64,000 nt of DNA from Camillea tinctor. Lineage: Eukaryota > Ascomycota > Sordariomycetes > Xylariales > Xylariaceae. The notes under the pieces are model-generated. The model worked only from the letters and a program-made list of their open reading frames with translations, was not told where the DNA came from and made no database searches. Each line of letters opens with the position of its first letter. Position 1 is the stretch's first letter. The translations under genes and the position numbers were made by a program. The stretch spans positions 124,001-188,000 of the forward strand of contig MU394098.1 of NCBI GenBank assembly GCA_022578605.1, read 5' to 3'. This document shows, one piece after another, positions 39,996 through 50,854 of the stretch.

Positions 39996-40337
39996 GAGAA
40001 GATTTTGGCCGCTTGGCCAATTTCGGTACCCAACATCAATTCGTGATGCTTCTCAGGATCGGATAGTACCTCGTGTACCTCCGGGATCTACGCTTCATAT
40101 TAATAATGGAATTTGTGATCGGAATAAGAGAGAATATACCTTCTGGAAACCCATCATTCCTTCTTCTACATTCCCAGTGTTCTTGTCAGGGTGGTAGTTC
40201 AGGGCAAGTCGGCAATCAGCCGCTTTTCTCTTGCTCTGATGCTGTGGGCTCAACTCCCAACCAGGACATGATGTCGCATGTCTAGGTGTGATGACCCGAA
40301 TTATGAACCATGTCCAAGCAGGACAGGCCATAGCCAA
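39929..40337 (-). pseudogene. J-domain (DnaJ/Hsp40) gene remnant or degenerate small J protein
   Basis: Reading leftward, 40337-40140 followed by 40087-39929 joins in phase across a 52-nt GTATAT...TAG intron and gives 118 codons. Residues 28-90 resemble a J domain: LSP at the start, RLALNYHPDKN with the invariant HPD at residues 49-51 (the loop that stimulates Hsp70 ATPase), then FQK joined across the intron to EVHEVLSDPEKHHEL, matching the typical end of helix III and IV. Helix I and II residues are poor, the usual Tyr-Asp after the last helix is missing, and the N terminus is unlike known J proteins. The conserved intron argues for descent from a real gene. Because the surroundings are full of broken frames I favour a remnant, but a small expressed J protein is possible. 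Confidence 0.5.
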
Positions 40338-41058
40338 ACAAGTCGGGCGTCCTACTTATGTGGGAAAACTTAGTGATTATGGCCCCATCATTCTCTTTTC
40401 TTTTCTGACTACTCCAGATAGCGGTCTTTTGCGGCTTCCTTCGTTCTCTCCAGGGGTATCCTGACTAGCAGCTTCACAGGCACTCGGCCTCCGCTGACTT
40501 CTTGTTGTTCCCACCTCGTTCAGCAGGCGCATGGAGATCCTTTCCCCCAGTGTCTCTCTGCCTTTACACGAAAGGAAATTATGGTTTTACCGGAATTATG
40601 ATCAGGGCATAGCCCATGATGTAATGGTACTGATGTGATTAACCCTCTGCTTAGGAACTGGCAAAGAGTGATTAGTAAAAGAGAAATTTATTGAGAGAAC
40701 ATGGAAAAAGGGGGGGAAAGGTAGGAAACGATGTACCTCCAGGAGACTTGGGCGTTTGTTGGAGATGATGGTGGCTCTCCCATTTATGATGTTCTTAAGA
40801 AGGGATTGATCTTGGAGTTAAGGGGCCTATGAGGACCAACTGAAGTTTATGAATACCTGATATCCGTACTTGTAAGCTTTATGATATCGCCTTCAGAGGT
40901 ATCATAAATAGAATAGCCAACCTTAGTGACGTTACAACTTGTCATAACATGCGGTTGATACAGTCAGGGCTAAGAACACAACACGTGTGTCCTTAGAAGG
41001 ACTCATGATAGTCATCGTGTTGGTCATATAGAGGGTCGACTTCGGATCCCCCCACGCA

Positions 41059-41530
41059 TTAATCGGTATGCCACCGTGCATATGAAGGGGTTTTGGTGCT
41101 GGAAAAAGGAGCCTCGAACTTGTTGTCCTGCGGGATGAAGAGGGACTCCTCGCCCCCACTCTGAGTAATAGCACCTGTGCTAGCAAGAGAACAGGGCAGG
41201 TCTGCAAACTCCAGATTTGCGGGGCCCTAGTCCATAGTAATATAGAAACTCAATTCCAAAGTATCAAAGTAAACAACATTCTTCGACAGGCTGTCGGATT
41301 TAGAAGCCGAGTTTGCCTCATGGTATGTACGGAGCTGAGATTCGATGCGACGGGCCCTGAGTCGCTGCCGGCATAGGGGCGTTAAAGTCTGGGAGTGGCA
41401 TAGCTACTGGGACGTCAGGGCCCATCTCAATTGGATTGCCTGAGGCGTCGAGACGGGTCTTCGGGTCGCCCTGGTTGCCAGTGGTGGCGCTGCTTTGCGG
41501 GTAGGATGATGGATTCACCCTTCTGCATAA
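41059..41530 (-). pseudogene. Disrupted ORF, family not recognised
   Basis: Reading leftward, a coding-like frame (41518-41318, containing GNQGDPKTRLDASGNPIEMG) ends at a TGA just as a second frame, offset by one base, becomes coding-like (SKNVVYFDTLELSFYI). That second frame is interrupted by an in-frame TAG at about 41229-41231 and then continues (GPANLEFADLP, later SGGEESLFIPQDNKFEAPF) to a TAA at 41059. Amino-acid composition on both sides of the breaks is protein-like and the breaks are simple, so a decayed gene is the likeliest reading. The frame change could instead be a short intron, but the internal stop remains. I do not recognise the family. Confidence 0.4.
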
Positions 41531-41672
41531 AGAGTTGATCTCTTAGTCGCCCGTTAGGAGCAGCTGATGACATTAATAGGTCTGCCACCGGGACATCGCC
41601 AATGTCATTAACTGCTTCTAAAGGGAAACTAGGAGTTCAACTCTAGATGCAAAAGGGGAAACCCATCATCCT

Positions 41673-42086
41673 GTGGACCACGTTATGATGTTTATGGATC
41701 GGCTAATTTTTTATGGCTGTAACTCCATGTTAGATCTCCGTGGTATGGGAGCAAATCCAGGAAAGAGAGGGCTAAAGTACAAATTTGCGTGCTTTTCTGA
41801 CTTGGTTGGCATCAGGGGAGAGATTCTTACCTATTGCTTGGAGAAAAGCATTCCCCAAGACTTGTATATGTTAGAAAAACCCAATCAGTACGACGTCTAC
41901 AACACACGTACCAATATTTTCGGTGGTACCCAACTTGACACCGAGGTGTGTTTGCCTCCAAGAGATCAAGGGACAATGATGTCCGAGTTGCTATTTCTGA
42001 CACCTTCTATAGCCGGAAAATTGATCCTGGGGTCGTGCCCCGATGCAGGCTCGAACAACGTTCTCTATTTGCTTGTAATATTCTGA
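41673..42086 (+). pseudogene. Unrecognised ORF, possible gene fragment
   Basis: A 137-codon frame. Its middle (GLKYKFACFSDLVGIRGEIL followed by a TYCLEKSIP segment) has a faint resemblance to the F-box-like segments of fungal 2EXR-type proteins, in which a hydrophobic stretch with EIR and YCL occurs. The start and end do not look natural, and I could not add exons. It lies in the decayed block between 39 and 43 kb. A chance frame is possible. Confidence 0.2.
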
Positions 42087-43748
42087 AGTGACCCTGGGTG
42101 ACTAGAGGGACACCCAACCTTGATTAAGACCTTACCCATGGGAGCCGCCGGAGCATAACTCCCACCACCAGCTCTCGCAGCCGCCCCGTAGGAAGGGTTA
42201 GGAGCAGATACGCGCTCCACCCGAAGGAGAGTGACACGAGCCGCTTAGAGCTGTGACATCTAACCCTCTGGGGGAGCGGTACGGGTCTACGTCGAGGACC
42301 AGAGGCTTAGCTCTGGCAACAGCACGAGCAGACACCCTGGCAGTGGGCAGACCAAGACGGCGCCCGTGAGGTAGGTTAATACAAGAAACCGGGCGGCACC
42401 CCACAGTCGAGGACGATGCTCGTCGGGCAGTCGTCCGTTAAGACCATGGTGACTGTGCGCGAAGACAATGATTTCGGGAGGAGTCAGCGAAGACATCAAA
42501 ATAAATAAATAAAATAAAAGAGGGGAGATAATAGTATTAGGAATAGGTAATGTTCAACTCACAGTGCCGCCGGGCCCTCAATGTGATCGATTCAAGGCGG
42601 GTATTTAGGAATTTAAGTAATTATGCGAACCTATCTCCCGGAAGGCCGTATATTAGGGTACCGTTTCCAGCCCTTCCACAGCAGCGGCCAGCTTAGGGAT
42701 TACCTGGCTGGCCGTACTGTGAAAGGGTTGGATTGTTATCTTATGATTGCCTTATTTATGAATGTGACGCCCACATGGCTTTGGTTGGCACAGGCGGGCG
42801 CCACATCATCGACAGGATTCTGGTTTATGATATTGGTGGTTTATGAATTCCTGGCTGTATGGTGTTAGACCTTTTCTTTTCCCTGATAGTAATCTAGTTG
42901 ATGTATGCGTGAGGGAAAGGTATCATGAGGTAGGATAGTGTGGGTCTGGGGTGTTGGCAATAGAGACGAGGGGCAAGGGGAGGAGAGCTTACCTGGGGTG
43001 GCCAGTAGAGGTAAATATAATTATTATTGAATGGGACGCACCCATTTTATAGTGATTAGGAAAATTAAATTATGGAGATTAGGATTCCTTTTTTGTAATG
43101 GAAGGGAATTGAGTTCTTAATGGATGGTGGTGGTGTGAAGTGTGGGTGAGGTGGGAGGTGGGAGATGTGAAGTGAAGAAGAAAGGAAGAAAGATTTTTTT
43201 GGTCTACAAGCCAGGTATTTATACTGGGAAAGGACAGGCGGACCCTTCCGTGGAATAAACAATAGCAAGATCATCGTGAAAGGCTTCTTATTGTTGTGCT
43301 CTTGTATCACGGTGAATTCTCCGCAAAAAACAGCTCCCCTGACTGGCCGCAGCTCAGTTCACGATATTAATATACTAGTAACCACGGGATAGCAACCAAA
43401 TCAGTAATCAGCATGTAAAAAGTACATAATAAAAGAGCTCTCTACCATCCATAGTCCGAGGGCCTTTCCTATTACTGATCTAGAGGGCAGGAACTTTCTC
43501 GACGGCATTCTATTATTGTCGCCCCTATTTGATCTGTTTCTCTTATTCACCCATAAAACAACTCAGTCGACTGTTTTTCTTCCCATAATACTTGCCCAAT
43601 ACCAAACAAACATTGACAGAGATTTCTACTTCAACACCTGAATATTTCCTCTCATCTGCTAAGGTGTAGCTTCTTCTACATCAGCCAACCGAGCTTCCAT
43701 CATACGTGGTAACCTACATACATACGGGCTATAGCCACATAAGACAAG
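42087..43748. other. End of the decayed block and promoter region of the 2EXR gene
   Basis: From 42.1 to 42.5 kb there is a GC-rich island with overlapping short frames on the minus strand (42198-42404 and 42287-42499), coding-like in composition but not joinable into a product I recognise. From 42.5 to 43.7 kb I see no gene. The last 250 bases are pyrimidine-rich, as expected ahead of the next gene. Confidence 0.35.
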
Positions 43749-45138
43749 ATGGCTGAACAAGGAGACATGGGAGTCATCTCGGCACGATTCCCTCTTACTA
43801 AGATACCCCTGGAGTTGCAGGTGAAAGTTTGGGCTACCGCGGCAGAGGATCACTTTAGGAGCTTGGAGGCTACCTACACGCCTCGCCTCTGGATGGTTCG
43901 TAAGAACTCGGTTCTAGTTTACATGGAAACTTTCGGGAGACTCCCTCAGACTCCTACGGCGGTAGCAAACCTCCACACTCTTCTCCGGCCTCTACTCGAG
44001 ACGAACCGTCTCTCCCGAGAGATAGCACAGCGGTTTTTGTGCTTGTTCCGCGTACGCAATACCAACGGATACGTCATGACGGTCCCGCGGGCCGATGCCT
44101 TCCTCCTGGATGCCCCCTTTCTCAACACCATTGCCGCTTTCCCCGAGTTCAGCCCGCAGTCCTTGGATGTCGGCTCCATGTCCCTTCCGCTGCGCTCGGT
44201 GATCCAGGATTATCATCGTGCCAACGTCCACAAGCTCACGTACATCCACAACGTGGTTGTCCCCGGCGGCATCTTCGAGACGCCGCACGCTGGCTGCTTG
44301 AGTACCCTACTTCGGAGTAAGTGAAAAAAAAATTCTACCTCCTTTTCCCTTTAGCGTTGTTGTGGGATGGAAAGATTGGCCCGTTAGGACTATTAGGTGT
44401 ATAATATATACCTGTTTATACTCCCTCCACTCCCGAGATCACAAGCCATATCAGTGAAGAAAAGGAGTTATCTAATAACGGCAATTTTTACTGACCTCCC
44501 AATGCTCTATAGTGCCGAACCTGCGCACAATCTACATCGATGTATCGAGAATGTGCCTGATAAAGGGGATGCTCATCCCCGAGCCCCCCTCCCATCAACG
44601 CAGTCGCTCCACCGCCGCCGCTGGCCGATCCGACTCCGCGCCCGCCGCTATCTCAGGGCCGGTCAATCACCCGTGCTATTGTGTGCACCGGTGGGCCCTC
44701 TGCCACCATTACTCGCTGTCCACGAACCGCAGGACAGACCCGGCGCTCGGCGAGGCCGCCGACCACTTCTCGCAGCACTTCGTGCGCGAGACGACGTACT
44801 TCCAGGCCCAGGTTTCCGAGGCGTCCCCGCTGCGGGCCGAGGAGTCGTCCTACGTGCTCACGCCGGTTGAGGCCCAGTGGTGGAAGGAGGAGCATACCCC
44901 CATCTCGGGCCGGGGATGTCCGCGGCGGACCCCCCACGTCCCGGCTCAGGCGGACGACGGCGGAGCGAGCAGGCCCCACTGCGTGATGCTCGTCCGTGAG
45001 GCGTGGAAGGGTCCGGTCAGGGATTCCTGGAGCAATTTTGCTAGGAAGGGCGTCAAGGGGGCAGCAGTATTGAGCGTACTAGAACATACCCAGCATGTCC
45101 ACAAGGGTGTAGAGCATGTGCGTGAACCAGCGCAGTAG
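43749..45138 (+). CDS. 2EXR / F-box-like domain protein of unknown function
   Basis: Two exons, 43749-44316 and 44513-45138, give 397 residues. The intron (196 nt) has GTAAGT at 44317, a CTGAC branch point and TATAG ending at 44512. Residues 14-28 (FPLTKIPLELQVKVW) match the opening of the fungal 2EXR domain, whose helix resembles an F-box. The segment LRTIYIDVSR after the junction fits the second conserved block. Family members are abundant in Pezizomycotina and mostly uncharacterised. Ubiquitin-ligase adaptor function is only a hypothesis. The second half is Arg/Ser/Ala-rich and looks poorly ordered, apart from an HPCYCVHRWALCHHYS segment with clustered Cys and His that could bind metal. 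It is tail-to-tail with the p32 gene, 444 nt apart. Exon 2 is much more GC-rich than the flanks. Confidence 0.7.
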
Positions 45139-45582
45139 ACCAGCTCGAGCTTTTACCGCCCGGAAGGGCTATTAGTGGATAGCATACTAGATAATTAGAT
45201 TAGGTATATATTTATATATACCTACCCACATGGCTAAAACTCAGACCAGGTAGTTATTGTGCACAAATTTGACATGGCGGCCGATACATCTTCTCATCAT
45301 CGCGAGCCTTTCGTACATCATCGGAGAAACCTTAGCTAACTATGGTCGTTGACTTCGTATTTTATTATACACATGCATTTTCTTTTTATTTCATTGCGTT
45401 CAGAGTGGAAAAAAAATATTACACAAGGAGAAGCATGACTCCTTTTTTCATGGCGCCCTTTTTTTACTCTTTTCTTTCTTCAAACGCCGCAGGAGATTTT
45501 GGTTCTGCTTCTCTCCTTTTCCTTTTTCTCCCACTCTCTCTCTCTCTCCTTTTATACAAACGCTTACAGGCAAAAAGAACAT
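45139..45582. other. Shared 3' region between convergent genes
   Basis: A spacer between the 2EXR gene and the p32 gene, rich in T tracts and containing a CT repeat near 45530-45550. It most likely holds the two 3' untranslated regions. No gene seen. Confidence 0.5.
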
Positions 45583-46527
45583 TTAAGCATCAATGAAGCC
45601 CTTCACGTCCTTCAACCAAGCCTGGTACTCGCGCTGCTCCTTCATGTCCATGTAGTCGGGAGCGAAGAGGGCAAGGGCGGTGGTGATGCCACGCTCTTCC
45701 AGGTAACGTTCCATCAGGAGCTGCAGGTCGTCGTCGAGGGTGCCGAAGGGGGGGCCGGGATAAGCCTCCTCGGAAGCACGGACGTCCTCGGCGGTGGTAC
45801 CGTGAGCCAGCTTGGCATCCCGGTAGTAGTAGAAGTTCTCCACTATGACCTGACCGTTCTGAGCAACAGCTTCAATGTGCAGAGCTCCCTTCTCGGGCTT
45901 CTCGACCACGATGCTGAGGCGGGTAGGGACACCCTCCTCGTTTTCGAGCTGCTCCTCCTCCATACCCTCTTCTCCTTCCTCCTGGGCCAGGCGCTTCTCA
46001 TCAGCTGCATCCATCTCCTCATCGGCGAGCGCAGAGTCCTCGTTGTACATATCAGGGTCATAGTTGCTCAGGTCGGAGATGGAGAAGGTGACGGTGATAC
46101 TTCAATCGTGTGTTAGTGCAAGGCGCATATTGTGAAGCTTTGTCATTACTTACGTCTCGGTTCCAAATGTCCGGGTTAGCACGACATCCTGCGCTCCAGG
46201 GGTGTCCTTCAGCTCGAAGGGGCTGTTCTCGAGGAAGTCCTTGACGCTGGCAGGTGTGCCATCACTGTCCTTCATCTCGCTCTCGAACTGAAGCTCACTC
46301 TCGAGCTTGCTGGACAGCTCCTGGTCCAGCTCGTTGGCAGCAGCTCTTCTAAGGGGGGTGGTAGAAAAGGACGAAGCGAATTGAGCGGTTCGCAGGGGGG
46401 CCCATGATGACTTTAGAAGGGAGCTCGTGTGAGATACTCTGGAGGATTGGCGAAGCGCCGCGGAGCTGAGGCGGGTGAGAGTACGAGGCGCCGAGCGCGC
46501 GGCGACACGAAGGGACATGGACATCAT
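45583..46527 (-). CDS. mam33: Mitochondrial matrix p32 / MAM33-family acidic protein
   Basis: Two exons read leftward, 46527-46154 and 46099-45583, with a 54-nt intron (GTAAGT...AAG) carrying an ACTAAC branch point, giving 296 residues. The first 60 or so residues are rich in Arg, Ser, Leu and Ala with almost no acids, a mitochondrial targeting sequence ending near FSTTPLRRAA. The remainder matches the MAM33/p32 (C1QBP) fold: ELDQELSSKLESEL in the first helix, a strongly acidic insert (EEGEEGMEEEQLENEEG), the beta-sheet core with LSIVVEKPEKGALHIEAVA and IVENFYYYRDA, and the final helices LLMERYLEERG and QREYQAWLKDVKGFI. The homotrimer acts in the matrix in oxidative phosphorylation and mitoribosome function. 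The frame stays open upstream, but the tandem Met at 46527 is the natural start of the presequence. Confidence 0.93.
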
Positions 46528-47206
46528 ATTGAATTGATGTACGTATGTATGAATGAAATGGGAATGGATCTGGTGCAAAAAAAGAGAAAACGAATTGATT
46601 GGATTGGGAGATAAATATTTGTTGGGGGGGAAGGGTATCTTCAACTTTGGAAATACAAATCCCGAAGTTATTTGTATGGTGTGTGGTGTGTGGTGTATGG
46701 TGAATGGTGTAAGTGACTTCGACTCCAAAATGCCCCTCGAGATCCAAAATTTTTTATTTGTCGGTTTTTTTTTTTACTTGGTGCACGGACCATATTGAGA
46801 AAGCTCCCCCGCTAACTCTCTCTGTATCTTATCATATCTTATCTTTCATTCTGACTACGCATACTTATATGCATGCATCTGCATAAGCAGAAAATCACTT
46901 CCCCTCCATTCGAACCCCATAATTATTAGAGAGAGAGCCAATTCATCTAACCGTAGAAATCATAAGTTAACGAAAACTTAGAACTTGAAATGGCTCTTTC
47001 CACCAATCAATTGCTATCAGGTTTACAAGGTAAAGTACTTCTAATTAAGTACACCTCTATACGGTCGAAACCACCCCATGTGTAAGTAACCAACCCATAA
47101 TACCATAAACTCTACACCCCTCGGAAGGAATCCTAGAAAGAGAGAAAGAGAGAGAGAGAGAGAGAGAGGAAACGACATAATCCTATTCCACTTCATAGTT
47201 TAAACC
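46528..47206. other. p32 promoter region with simple repeats
   Basis: This region separates the p32 start from the end of the next minus-strand gene. It contains a GTGTGTGGTGTGTGG-type tandem near 46674-46712, just upstream of p32, and an AG dinucleotide run near 47140-47169. No gene seen. Confidence 0.45.
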
Positions 47207-47434
47207 TCAAAGATAATTCATCCCCATCGCCCTCGAGACCGAGATTCGCTCTATCTCCTCCTTGCACTTCCAACACTGATATGGTGTCTTGCTAGGCTTG
47301 TTGTTGATGCCCCGGCCACAGGTTCCAAACACGCCTGTTTTCTTCGCTACCGAGCAGGGCTTCTCCGAGATGAGCACCGTCTCCTCGAAGGCGCACATGT
47401 AACATGTCCGGAGGTGCGTGACGTATTTGCACAT
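47207..47434 (-). CDS. Small cysteine-rich (CxxC) intracellular protein
   Basis: A 75-residue frame reading leftward from the ATG at 47434. It opens MCKYVTHLRTCYMCAFEE and has seven cysteines at 2, 11, 14, 27, 39, 54 and 57, including two CxxC pairs (11-14 and 54-57) that look like zinc ligands. There is no signal peptide. Small fungal proteins beginning MCKY with spaced cysteines form a widespread uncharacterised family, and this resembles them. A possible acceptor (ATCATAG) lies five bases upstream of the ATG, so the leader may be spliced. It reads in the same direction as p32 and TMA16, with no sign of co-regulation. The function is unknown. Confidence 0.6.
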   Translation of the reverse strand: MCKYVTHLRTCYMCAFEETVLISEKPCSVAKKTGVFGTCGRGINNKPSKTPYQCWKCKEEIERISVSRAMGMNYL

Positions 47435-48840
47435 TCTTCTATGATAGAACAGATATCAACTTGGTGTTAGGAAGATAGACAGGCAGATGAACACCCAACC
47501 AACTCGCCCTGCTCTCCTTGGGTCTGAATCTACTTACTCAGATAAGTTCTAGGAACCTTGATTGTTGGCTTGTTTGCTTGCTTAGATCTGCCCTGTTCTG
47601 TTGCGGATCGTGGATGTGAGGATAGTAAACCATCGCAATTGATTCCTCCTCGTAGGATAAGGATATCGAGCTCCAACTTATACTACCTCTTTCCATCCAT
47701 CCCATAGACAGCTACCAGCAAGGCTTCTGCCGTGTCCGTCTAGTACGTGCGACCTGTCTCAAGACTATCAGCATATTCATGCTTGCTGGGCCAATAGAAC
47801 CCTCCTAGGAGCGAGCTAGACAACAAGAAACACTACAAGTTCTCGGCATCGAGGTATAGGAAGAGACGCCAGTATCGATCATTATTTGCGGTCTCCCTAG
47901 ACCTCGACTAGCAATCATATGCAGAAATGTAGGTTACCCGTGGGCCCTGCTTTTGGGAAAGAAAATATAAAAATAAATATAAAACTACGGTATATACCCG
48001 CGTGGGGGCAATCATGCCATACAGAAGAAAAAGGTTGTGAAATGTAGCATGTCTGGCAAATGACGACACTTGTTCTATTGATGTACCTAATATACTAGAG
48101 CGATAGTAGCCGTGACTTGGAAAATGACCTTTGGGGGGAAGGGGGAAGGGTGAGGGGGGGAGGGGGGTGAACATCTTGGTGATGCCCCGGGAGTCTGTGT
48201 CAGGCCTTGGATTGCCTATAATGATGGGGCAATATTCCTGCGCGTGTGCGCGCGGGTAACCACCTCCTGCAAATATATAGCCATATAGACCCTTAGCATT
48301 GACGATGCCGACCACGTATATCCGTTGGAACTAACATCAAGACCCTATAGTGACATGGAACGACCGATCATCCGAGTCAACGAGTAGAATGTACTAGGGA
48401 GTGCCTAAACTTAGAGCGGGTTGCTACGGTTGTGGTCGCCTTCTGTTTCACACCCGGGAGCCGTAGGACGAGATATAATGTCCTATGATCACATAAACCC
48501 CACGAATGAATGGAGGGTGCGACTCGAGAAGACCATCTAAATCTATCCCCGAATATGATCTGTCGCTTGAGGGTATATGCCGACACATAAGGTGGGCGAT
48601 GGCTTTGCAGCCGACGTATGCTATGCTGCAACAAACCGGTTTGTTTGCGGATTGTCAGTCAAGCCCCTCGTCCTGTCTCGAAAACCAGATACTCAGCCAG
48701 GCTAGGCCAGGCCAGGCGCAGCATTCCGTATGCCGTTGATGAAGACAGAAAGATCAACCGAAATCCACGTGGGCGTTCCACAAATGCTGCGGGTGTAGGT
48801 ACCGGCCGCATGGGTGATCGCTAGGTCATACTCCACTCAC
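47435..48840. other. Intergenic region
   Basis: No convincing gene. A 135-codon minus-strand frame at 47908-48315 runs through a G/C homopolymer-rich tract (48128-48170) and has no family resemblance. The right end borders the TMA16 stop codon and probably contains its 3' untranslated region. Confidence 0.4.
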
Positions 48841-49602
48841 TCAGTGATCTCCTCTAGGCGGGAAGCTGGAGGGCTTTCTGTGGCCTTCAGAAGATATCCT
48901 ATCCCATTTGAGCGTGGTTAGATATGACCATGAGCCTTCCCACCGATCCAATAACGCAGCGTTCTCCTTGGTGTCGAGCACCGGGATCACTAGCAGTACG
49001 TTAATATCCTTTCCAGGCTCGACTTTGATCTACGTAGGTTATATAAGTAACCACTCACAGAAACCGCTTTTATACTCCTTTTCGAGGGCAGCTATCTTGA
49101 TTTTTAGTAAGTCCTCCTTAGCACTAGCTGGCCGTCCAGGCCGTCTCGCCTTCTTCACCTCGTTCAGCTCATCGTCGTACTGGTGAACAAACCTTCGTAC
49201 AAGTCAATACGTGGTACAATAGTCATGATCAATGGAATTTTGGGGAGAGGACACCAACGTTTTTATAAGCTCCTGAATGGTCTCTAGCTGGAAAGGTTCA
49301 CTTCCATTCTGCTTGAGAGCCTCTTGGAAGAAGGCAGCTCGTTCGACTAGTTAAACGTTGGCCAGGTTAGCCTTTGTCACATAAACCAGAAACATCGTTG
49401 GCATTGACTTGGTAATTTCTTGATTGAACATACGGAATGGCTGGTCGGTCTTCTTTCTTGAAGCGGCAATCTTCTCTAGTTTCTCATCTCTAACCTGGGC
49501 TCTGTGTAGCCTCTTGGAATCACGGGAGAACTGATGAAGGGAGTCGAGAGCGCCCTTCTTCTTGGCAATAGCCTTGCGAGTTCTTTCGAAAGACTTGGGC
49601 AT
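48841..49602 (-). CDS. tma16: Translation machinery-associated protein 16 (TMA16)
   Basis: Four exons read leftward, 49602-49434, 49346-49259, 49192-49059 and 48989-48841, give 179 residues. Introns are 87, 66 and 69 nt. The middle one has a GTTGGT donor and a CGAAG acceptor, less standard than the others, but it is required to restore the family sequence. The protein opens MPKSFERTRKAIAKKKGALD and then SRDSKRLHRAQVRDEKLEKI, both TMA16 hallmarks. After the junctions come LERAAFFQEALKQNG, FVHQYDDELNEVKKARRPGRP and the C-terminal LLDRWEGSWSYLTTLKW. TMA16 associates with pre-60S ribosomal particles in the nucleus (known from yeast). It is divergent from EXO1, with 1.25 kb between the start codons. 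Confidence 0.93.
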
Positions 49603-50854
49603 CTTTTTTATTATGTTCGTTATTTACGAATCGATACAGTCTGTGTTTGCGGGGATTACAAAGTTGAATTGTTTGTTGCTGCTACTGTCGAGTTGCGAGT
49701 AAGATATAGGTCATGCATGTGAAGAGGTTCCGAAGTATTTTCTTACACTGGGTAGGATTGGTTGGTAAGAACTTAGAAGGGAAGGGAGTAAAAAAAAAAA
49801 AACTTTTAGCGGGGCAGAAAGATGCGATACTAGCACGAGTGGACAAGGTCTGCGACTAGGTACGTTTGCTTCTCTAGCTTGCTTCAGCTTGTCCAGACAA
49901 GAACTTTTACAGAGTTTTAGGCACTAATACAATACTCTGTACTCTTAATCGAGATATACACATGCACGTAAAGGATGATATTCGTCAAGAAGAATAGAAT
50001 GAATTTTGAGTTATTGCCATATTGGGCAACCCTGCAGTGGAACTAGTGGATCACCCGGGACTTAATCGCGCCCCACGTTGCTCTGGAAATGGCCTTGCTA
50101 GGCTGGGGAAAGTCGCGGTCGCAGTCGCAGGACGTGCAGACGTGCAGGACGCGCTTGCTTGCTCTCGTCTCTCTGTCTCTCTTTTTCTCTTCTCGACCTT
50201 CTCCTGGTGTGTTCTTGCCTTGGCTTATCGATTAAGGAATAACCCTGTCGACCTAGGTAGTAAGCTAACTATTTACTATACCTAGACCCTACCTACCTAG
50301 GTAGTAGTACTCCGTACTAATAACTTGAACCAACTTACACTCCAACTTAACCCAGCACAAGCACGCGTCAAATCCACCCCCCTTCTGATTTTACGACATG
50401 ACATGAGTTGACAGAAACATGGCCATAACATCTCAGTATCTAATATATAATTGTCGAGTTCTTGTCTAATCTTTCTGGTTCATCCCTTACAATTGTAGTA
50501 AAACACTCACCTGTTCTCCTGTTCGTATAACACGTGTGGTGTGCATTCGGATAACAACAACTCCTGCTCTTGGCGTGTTTACATCTACTCCCTCCAACTC
50601 GCTATCTCGCTATCCCTCCCCGTTATCTCTTTCAACCTCCTTCGGTCCAGTTCAACTCCGAGGCATCTAAAAAAAAACCTTCCCAAGTCTCCGTCTGGTT
50701 TCTCTTGCTTCTTCCATATTGGCCGTCTCTCCGATTCAAAGTTGTCTCTTCGGTATAGTTACATTCACCGCTTTTTGCATGGCAACGTGTATCAAGTCGA
50801 CTGTCGACATTTGAGCTGGTGTTTTAGGGGGTTCCATATCTCGTGCTGCACGAG
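49603..50854. other. Divergent promoter region of TMA16 and EXO1
   Basis: A shared upstream region with several TACCTAGGTA-like words (50251-50260 and 50287-50303), an A-run near 49790-49801 and pyrimidine-rich leader sequence from about 50560. A short upstream ORF in the EXO1 leader is listed separately. No other gene seen. Confidence 0.45.
50779..50814 (+). promoter_or_regulatory. Putative upstream ORF in the EXO1 leader
   Basis: ATG at 50779 opens an 11-residue frame ending in TGA at 50812-50814, 40 nt before the EXO1 start codon. If the transcript begins upstream, as the pyrimidine-rich leader suggests, ribosomes would meet this frame first and EXO1 translation could be damped. The transcript start is not known. 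Confidence 0.4.

Noticed and set aside
45499..46116. 205-codon plus-strand frame opposite the p32 gene
   Set aside because: It is a mirror of the p32 coding sequence and lacks protein features, while the minus strand has a full MAM33 match and a clean intron.
47908..48315. 135-codon minus-strand frame
   Set aside because: It crosses a homopolymer-rich tract, has no recognisable family and has no supporting splice sites.
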